A DNA stretch of 9,643 bases from an uncultured bacterium (GTDB taxonomy: Bacteria; Bacteroidota; Bacteroidia; Bacteroidales; Muribaculaceae): positions 1-9,643 of the forward strand of contig CAMHGU010000074.1 in assembly GCA_946184715.1 (NCBI GenBank), read 5' to 3'. Below, one piece after another: positions 6,857 to 9,643 of this stretch (the stretch's first letter is position 1; every line of letters begins with the position of its first letter). The position numbers were made by a program, and so were the translations under genes. The notes under the pieces were generated by a model. It was not told the DNA's origin. It made no database searches and saw only the letters and a list, made by a program, of their open reading frames with translations.

Positions 6857-7724
6857 GGTGGTGATTAAGGTTATATACTTGCTCGCTCACCCACGCGGCC
6901 CAGTGGCGGCGCGAGCGCGAGGCGTTGAAGGTGTCGTAAGGTATGGGCTGCCCGAAGGTGACGTGGAGCCGTGCCCCGCGCTGCTTCACCATCTCTTTGG
7001 GCAGATATATCATCTCAATGTTGAACTTAAGCCCGAGGCGCTCGCGCCAGCGGGCCAGGCGGTAGAAGAAGCGGGAGTTGGCGCCATCGAAGTGCACGGG
7101 AATGACGGTGCGACGGTAATCGACGGCGTTCTTGACGAACGACGGCTTCCACTCGAGGTCCTCGATGACGCGGCCGTGGGTGTTGCGCGAGCAGAGGCCC
7201 GCGGGGAAGGTGCCGATGGGACCATCGCCGGCAAGGGCGGCATCAATGGCGCTTACCTCGTCGCGGCTCTGGCGCCCGTGTTTGTTGACGGGCAGAAACA
7301 CCGGGCGAAGGGGCTTCACGGCCATCAGCAGGTCGTTGACAATCCAGCGGATAGAGCCGAGCCGGCGGTCGAGTAGGTCGATAAGCGCAAGCCCGTCGAG
7401 CCCGCCGAGGGGGTGATTGGACACGAAAAGCAGCCGGGCATCGGGGCCGGCGGCGGCAAGCGCGGCGTCGAGCCCTTCCTCGCTCACCTCCACGCCGAAA
7501 TACTCGAGTGAGCCGCGAGCGAAGTCGGCCCCCTCGCAATCGCCGTAGCGCCGGAGTATCTCGTTGAGTTCTTGCTCGCAGATGGTGCGCCGCAGCCACG
7601 ACACCACGCAGCGCGGCACGTAGCGCATCCGCTGGCCGAGCTTCTGCCGCAGCACGGCCTCAAGGTCGATGCGTAGCGGCTTCGCCGAAGCCGCTGTACC
7701 TATATGTGGGTTATTCTCTTCCAT
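6849..7724 (-). CDS. glsA: PlsC-type O-acyltransferase, GlsA-like (glycine lipid synthesis)
   Basis: The 291-residue acyltransferase carries NHPLGGLDG (103-111) as the catalytic block and FPAGLCSR (173-180) as the FPEG-like substrate block, followed by VIPVHFDG (207-214). Note that H104 and D110 are separated by five residues, where the canonical PlsC motif has four. Its role is inferred from the GlsA/GlsB system of Bacteroides: O-acylation of N-(3-hydroxyacyl)glycine to make glycine lipid at the inner face of the cytoplasmic membrane. It is the first gene of the seven-gene cluster and its stop lies 8 nt inside glsB. A perfect TAATTTTG element ends 8 nt before the ATG, so the mRNA leader may be very short. 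A GC-rich perfect inverted repeat covers codons about 10-17. Confidence 0.85.
   Translation of the reverse strand: MEENNPHIGTAASAKPLRIDLEAVLRQKLGQRMRYVPRCVVSWLRRTICEQELNEILRRYGDCEGADFARGSLEYFGVEVSEEGLDAALAAAGPDARLLFVSNHPLGGLDGLALIDLLDRRLGSIRWIVNDLLMAVKPLRPVFLPVNKHGRQSRDEVSAIDAALAGDGPIGTFPAGLCSRNTHGRVIEDLEWKPSFVKNAVDYRRTVIPVHFDGANSRFFYRLARWRERLGLKFNIEMIYLPKEMVKQRGARLHVTFGQPIPYDTFNASRSRRHWAAWVSEQVYNLNHHHD
7675..7695. repeat. Perfect 21-bp interrupted palindrome
   Basis: AGCGGCTTCG and CGAAGCCGCT form a perfect 10-bp inverted repeat around a single C at 7685. It lies within the first codons of glsA. On DNA it could be a dimer operator. In the glsA mRNA it would form a 9-bp GC-rich hairpin about 30 nt after the start codon. 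Its centre is about 110 bp upstream of the start predicted for the plus-strand sigma-54 promoter. Confidence 0.75.
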
Positions 7725-7732
7725 TCTGACTT

Positions 7733-7740
7733 CAAAATTA
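7733..7740 (-). promoter_or_regulatory. Candidate -7 element for the glsA operon
   Basis: On the minus strand this reads TAATTTTG, an exact match to the Bacteroidetes -7 consensus TAnnTTTG. It ends 8 nt before the glsA ATG, which would give a leader of only a few nucleotides. No good TTTG is present about 20 nt upstream, so the -33 half is weak. A regulator or an upstream promoter may be needed. Confidence 0.4.
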
Positions 7741-7768
7741 CGAATATTATCCCGTATTCCCTGCTTTT

Positions 7769-7784
7769 TGGCTCGAAAATTGCA
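7769..7784 (+). promoter_or_regulatory. Sigma-54 (-24/-12) promoter facing the SusC-like gene
   Basis: The sequence TTGGCTCGAAAATTGCA (7768-7784) matches the sigma-54 consensus YTGGCACGrNNNTTGCW at every fixed position but one (A to T at 7773). GG is at 7770-7771 and GC at 7782-7783 with exactly 10 nt between. A T-tract precedes it (7765-7769). The transcription start is expected near 7795, giving a leader of about 460 nt before the receptor gene. The site faces away from glsA and lies just behind the candidate glsA promoter. Confidence 0.75.
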
Positions 7785-7906
7785 ATAAAACCGCCTCCCG
7801 CCACCTTTCTCGCATCACCAATTGCCGATTGCAACGCTCACGATGTCCCGTTTTCGCAAAAATTTGCATTTTTACCGCCCGATAGTAAAAATTTCTTAAT
7901 TTTTTG

Positions 7907-7937
7907 TTGCATAGTTGCTGCCTTTGTATTATTTTAG
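7907..7937 (+). promoter_or_regulatory. Bacteroidetes housekeeping-type promoter for the leader and SusC-like gene
   Basis: TTG at 7907-7909 and TATTTTAG at 7930-7937 are separated by 20 nt. This fits the -33 TTTG / -7 TAnnTTTG layout of Bacteroidetes promoters, with one mismatch in the -7 element (A for T at 7936) and a G in place of the first T of -33. Transcription would start near 7941 and give a leader of about 313 nt. Confidence 0.45.
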
Positions 7938-7962
7938 CAACTGAATTCGCAAGCCGATTCGC

Positions 7963-7990
7963 TCGGTTTGTATAAATTAAGTTAAACCGA
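7963..7990. repeat. Inverted repeat TCGGTTT-N14-AAACCGA
   Basis: Seven perfectly complementary bases flank a 14-nt AT-rich spacer, about 20-50 nt downstream of the predicted housekeeping start. It could be a protein operator or a leader hairpin. The right arm overlaps the motif TTAAACCGAAACG that recurs in shortened form before the receptor ATG. Confidence 0.55.
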
Positions 7991-8003
7991 AACGACATAT
8001 ATT

Positions 8004-8132
8004 ATGAAACGTAACCCCATAGCCACGGTCACTCGGCAATCAATAGCGCCGGAGCGCCTTTTGATTGGCAATCGAAGCTTGACGGTGATGATGCGGGGCT
8101 ACAATATGATGTATCGTGACTTCCTTCCATAA
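8004..8132 (+). CDS. Possible 42-residue small protein or leader peptide
   Basis: ATG at 8004 opens 42 codons ending in TAA at 8130-8132, 121 nt before the receptor gene. The peptide starts MKRNPIATVTR and ends MMYRDFLP. It is basic, Met- and Arg-rich, has no signal peptide or membrane segment, and matches no family I recognise. The start context is AT-rich, as Bacteroidetes starts usually are, and the TTAAACCGAAACG before it resembles TTAACCGAACG before the receptor ATG. It covers the alternative-pairing elements in the leader, so translation would disturb those structures. Without homologues a chance ORF cannot be excluded. Confidence 0.35.
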   Translation: MKRNPIATVTRQSIAPERLLIGNRSLTVMMRGYNMMYRDFLP

Positions 8133-8143
8133 ATCGACTAATC

Positions 8144-8188
8144 GCGGCTGAGGCTTACACCTATTTAATAAGGTAGAGCATCAGCCGC
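8144..8188 (+). repeat. Stem-loop in the leader, 8-bp perfect stem
   Basis: GCGGCTGA (8144-8151) pairs with TCAGCCGC (8181-8188). The 29-nt loop contains a weaker inner stem (ACCTAT with ATAAGGT, one bulged A). There is no U-run after it on either strand, so it is not an intrinsic terminator. It begins 12 nt after the small-ORF stop and may shield or end a processed leader RNA. Confidence 0.5.
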
Positions 8189-8253
8189 CACTAATATCAG
8201 CAACAACCAATCAATCAATTATTAACTTTAAGTCTAATTTTAACCGAACGTTT

Positions 8254-9643
8254 ATGAAAAAACAGATTTTTCTAATCGGTGCGCTAATGCTCTCATTAGG
8301 GTTGCCGGCAGTCGGAGGCTTTACGGCCTCGGCAGAGCCAGCACCTCAGATGGCAACAGCTACGACTCTGACCTCCATCAACGGTTCCATCGTTGATGAG
8401 AATGGCGAAGCCGTAGTGGGCGCAAGTGTTCAAGAGAAAGGCTCTAACCGTGGCACGGCCAGCGACCTCGAAGGCCGCTTCGCGTTCCGTGGCAAGGAAG
8501 GGTCGGATCTCACAATTAGCTATGTAGGTTACAAGACAGTGACCGTGAAGGCCGGCACCGGCATCTCCGTCACTCTTGAGCCCGACAACGCCCTGCTCGA
8601 CGAGCTCGTGGTCGTAGGTTACGGCACACAGCGCCGTGTGGACCTCACCGGCGCCGTTTCGACCGTCGACCTCGACAAGGCCGTTGGCTCGCGTCCTGAA
8701 GCCGACCTCGGCAAAGCCCTCCAGGGTGCCGTGCCCGGCCTTACCGTCATCAACAATAGCGGTAACCTCAACGACAGCCCCACGCTCAAGATTCGCGGTA
8801 CCGGTACTCTGAGTAACGACGCTACCTCCAATCCTCTTATCGTGGTGGACGGTGTGCCCGTTGATGACCTCTCGATGCTCAACAGCTCCGATATCGAGTC
8901 GATCAGCGTGCTCAAGGATGCCGCTTCCACCTCTATCTATGGTACCCAGGCTGCCTTCGGTGTGATCCTCATCACCACCAAGAAGGCCGAGAAGGGCGAC
9001 CGCGTGAGTGTAAGCTACACCAACAACTTCGCTTGGGACCAAGCTACCGTACTCCCCAACTTCCCCGACGTGCCCACGCAGCTCCAGGCCGCTATCGGCG
9101 CTAAGCTTCGCGCCAACGGCCAGCGTGCCGAGCTCTTCGGTATGAACTTCGACGAGCTTCTGCCCTACGCCATCGCTTGGCGCGACCAGCACAACGGCAA
9201 GAAGATAGGCTACCAAGAGATGCAGCCCTACGTTGACGAGAACAACGTGGGCGACTATCGTATTGTGGACGGTAAGCCGATGTACTACGCCGACTTCGAT
9301 ATCCGCAAGATCTGGTATCGCAGCGCTGCTCCCTCGCAGAGCCACAACATCAACATCAAGGGCTCGAGCGGCCGCACCACCTACTACGGCTCCTTCGGCT
9401 ACAGCAGCAAGGAAGACCTGATGCCGTGGAACCCCGCTAAGCGTCAGCGCTACAACGCTGCCCTCAACGTGCAGACCGACATCACCGACTGGCTCACCGC
9501 AGGCGCCCGCGTCACCTTCGCTCGCCGCCAATACCGCGATGCCGATGTGTGGTCAAATATCTATCCCACCATCTGGCGCTGGGCTTCTTTCTTCGTGCCC
9601 TCCGGCACTGTCGATGGCAACGACTTCCGTATGGTGGCCTTCC
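8254..9643 (+). CDS. SusC-like TonB-dependent outer-membrane receptor (N-terminal part)
   Basis: The gene is open from the ATG at 8254 to the window edge, giving 463 residues of an expected roughly 1,000. A signal peptide (about 1-27, cleaved after TASA) precedes a carboxypeptidase-regulatory-like beta-sandwich domain (about 43-117; GSIVDENGEAVVGASV, then YVGYKTV). The SusC hallmark LLDELVVVGYGTQRRVDLTG (114-133) leads into the plug domain (about 134-245; PLIVVDGVPVDD and ISVLKDAASTSIYGTQAAFG), and the first barrel strands follow (from about 250; HNINIKGSSGRTTYYGSFGY). Such receptors import glycans or other large nutrients with a SusD-type lipoprotein lid, normally encoded next downstream, here outside the window. 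The substrate cannot be read. Codons are strongly biased to AAG, AAC, GAC, CTC and GGC/GGT, consistent with high expression. Its upstream region contains both sigma-54 and housekeeping-type promoters. Confidence 0.95.
   Translation, partial: MKKQIFLIGALMLSLGLPAVGGFTASAEPAPQMATATTLTSINGSIVDENGEAVVGASVQEKGSNRGTASDLEGRFAFRGKEGSDLTISYVGYKTVTVKAGTGISVTLEPDNALLDELVVVGYGTQRRVDLTGAVSTVDLDKAVGSRPEADLGKALQGAVPGLTVINNSGNLNDSPTLKIRGTGTLSNDATSNPLIVVDGVPVDDLSMLNSSDIESISVLKDAASTSIYGTQAAFGVILITTKKAEKGDRVSVSYTNNFAWDQATVLPNFPDVPTQLQAAIGAKLRANGQRAELFGMNFDELLPYAIAWRDQHNGKKIGYQEMQPYVDENNVGDYRIVDGKPMYYADFDIRKIWYRSAAPSQSHNINIKGSSGRTTYYGSFGYSSKEDLMPWNPAKRQRYNAALNVQTDITDWLTAGARVTFARRQYRDADVWSNIYPTIWRWASFFVPSGTVDGNDFRMVAF

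Larger units (their letters stand above)
7725..8253. other. Divergent intergenic region, 529 nt
   Basis: This AT-rich stretch separates the minus-strand glsA operon from the plus-strand receptor gene. It holds the glsA -7 element (7733-7740), a sigma-54 promoter (7769-7784), a housekeeping-type promoter (7907-7937) and a structured leader with a possible small ORF. Between 7795 and 7900 I see only AT-rich short inverted repeats (AAAAAT/ATTTTT at 7858-7873; AAAAATT/AATTTTT at 7887-7904), which are too weak to call terminators. No tRNA, known riboswitch or insertion sequence is recognised. Confidence 0.8.
7941..8253 (+). promoter_or_regulatory. Predicted structured 5' leader of the SusC-like gene
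   Basis: The leader contains several inverted repeats. TCGGTTT/AAACCGA pairs 7963-7969 with 7984-7990. CAATCAA/TTGATTG pairs 8037-8043 with 8061-8067 around an inner GCGC/GCGC (8046-8049, 8054-8057). GCGGCTGA/TCAGCCGC pairs 8144-8151 with 8181-8188. TTGATTGG (8061-8068) can instead pair with CCAATCAA at 8207-8214, about 40 nt before the receptor ATG. None matches a riboswitch I know. A long leader is unusual enough to suggest post-transcriptional control or an embedded small RNA, but this is inference. Confidence 0.4.

Noticed and set aside
7856..7906. AT-rich hairpins with T-runs as possible terminators
   Set aside because: Stems are short and made almost only of A-T pairs, so they are too weak to call intrinsic terminators.
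7747..7998. 83-codon minus-strand frame in the intergenic region
   Set aside because: It crosses both plus-strand promoters, has no recognisable motif, and shows no sign of a coding pattern.
7941..8253. Known riboswitch (cobalamin, TPP, SAM) in the leader
   Set aside because: No conserved core boxes of these classes are visible.
8296..9531. 411-codon minus-strand open frame
   Set aside because: It is antisense to the SusC-like gene, which has signal peptide, regulatory domain and plug motifs in the plus strand; the antisense frame is Val/Gly/His-rich with no domain.

Overview
The window looks like a chromosomal segment from a GC-rich member of the Bacteroidales; Muribaculaceae is a reasonable guess, but genus cannot be fixed by eye. 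The evidence is a SusC-type TonB-dependent receptor, a glycine-lipid GlsA/GlsB pair, the long form of IspG, a Wzi-like outer-membrane protein, the absence of Shine-Dalgarno sites, and Bacteroidetes-type TAnnTTTG promoter elements. There is no sign of phage, insertion sequence, CRISPR array or rRNA.

Layout. Positions 1-35 are the 3' end of a plus-strand tRNA (probably Gly), followed by a strong intrinsic terminator (45-89). Positions 142-7724 are seven minus-strand genes packed with overlaps of 4-8 nt or gaps of 6-18 nt, read from right to left: glsA-like O-acyltransferase, glsB-like N-acyltransferase, Wzi-like outer-membrane protein, a small lipoprotein, rpoN (sigma-54), a PAP2-like membrane phosphatase, and ispG. 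This looks like one transcription unit joining envelope lipid synthesis, an outer-membrane protein and lipoprotein, an alternative sigma factor and isoprenoid precursor supply.

Positions 7725-8253 form a 529-nt AT-rich divergent intergenic region. On the plus strand it holds a near-consensus sigma-54 promoter (GG-N10-GC, core at 7769-7784), a Bacteroidetes housekeeping-type promoter (7907-7937), and a roughly 310-nt leader with inverted repeats and a possible 42-codon ORF (8004-8132). The leader runs into the SusC-like receptor gene that starts at 8254 and leaves the window at 9643. A perfect 10-bp inverted repeat (7675-7695) lies about 110 bp upstream of the predicted sigma-54 start, the usual distance for an enhancer-binding-protein site, although it is inside the glsA coding sequence.

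Most worth following: a sigma-54 gene sits in the operon that diverges from a strong sigma-54 promoter. This suggests that the receptor, or a leader RNA or small peptide before it, is under sigma-54 control and physically coupled to the glycine-lipid/rpoN operon. The promoter match is read directly from the sequence; the regulatory circuit is inference.
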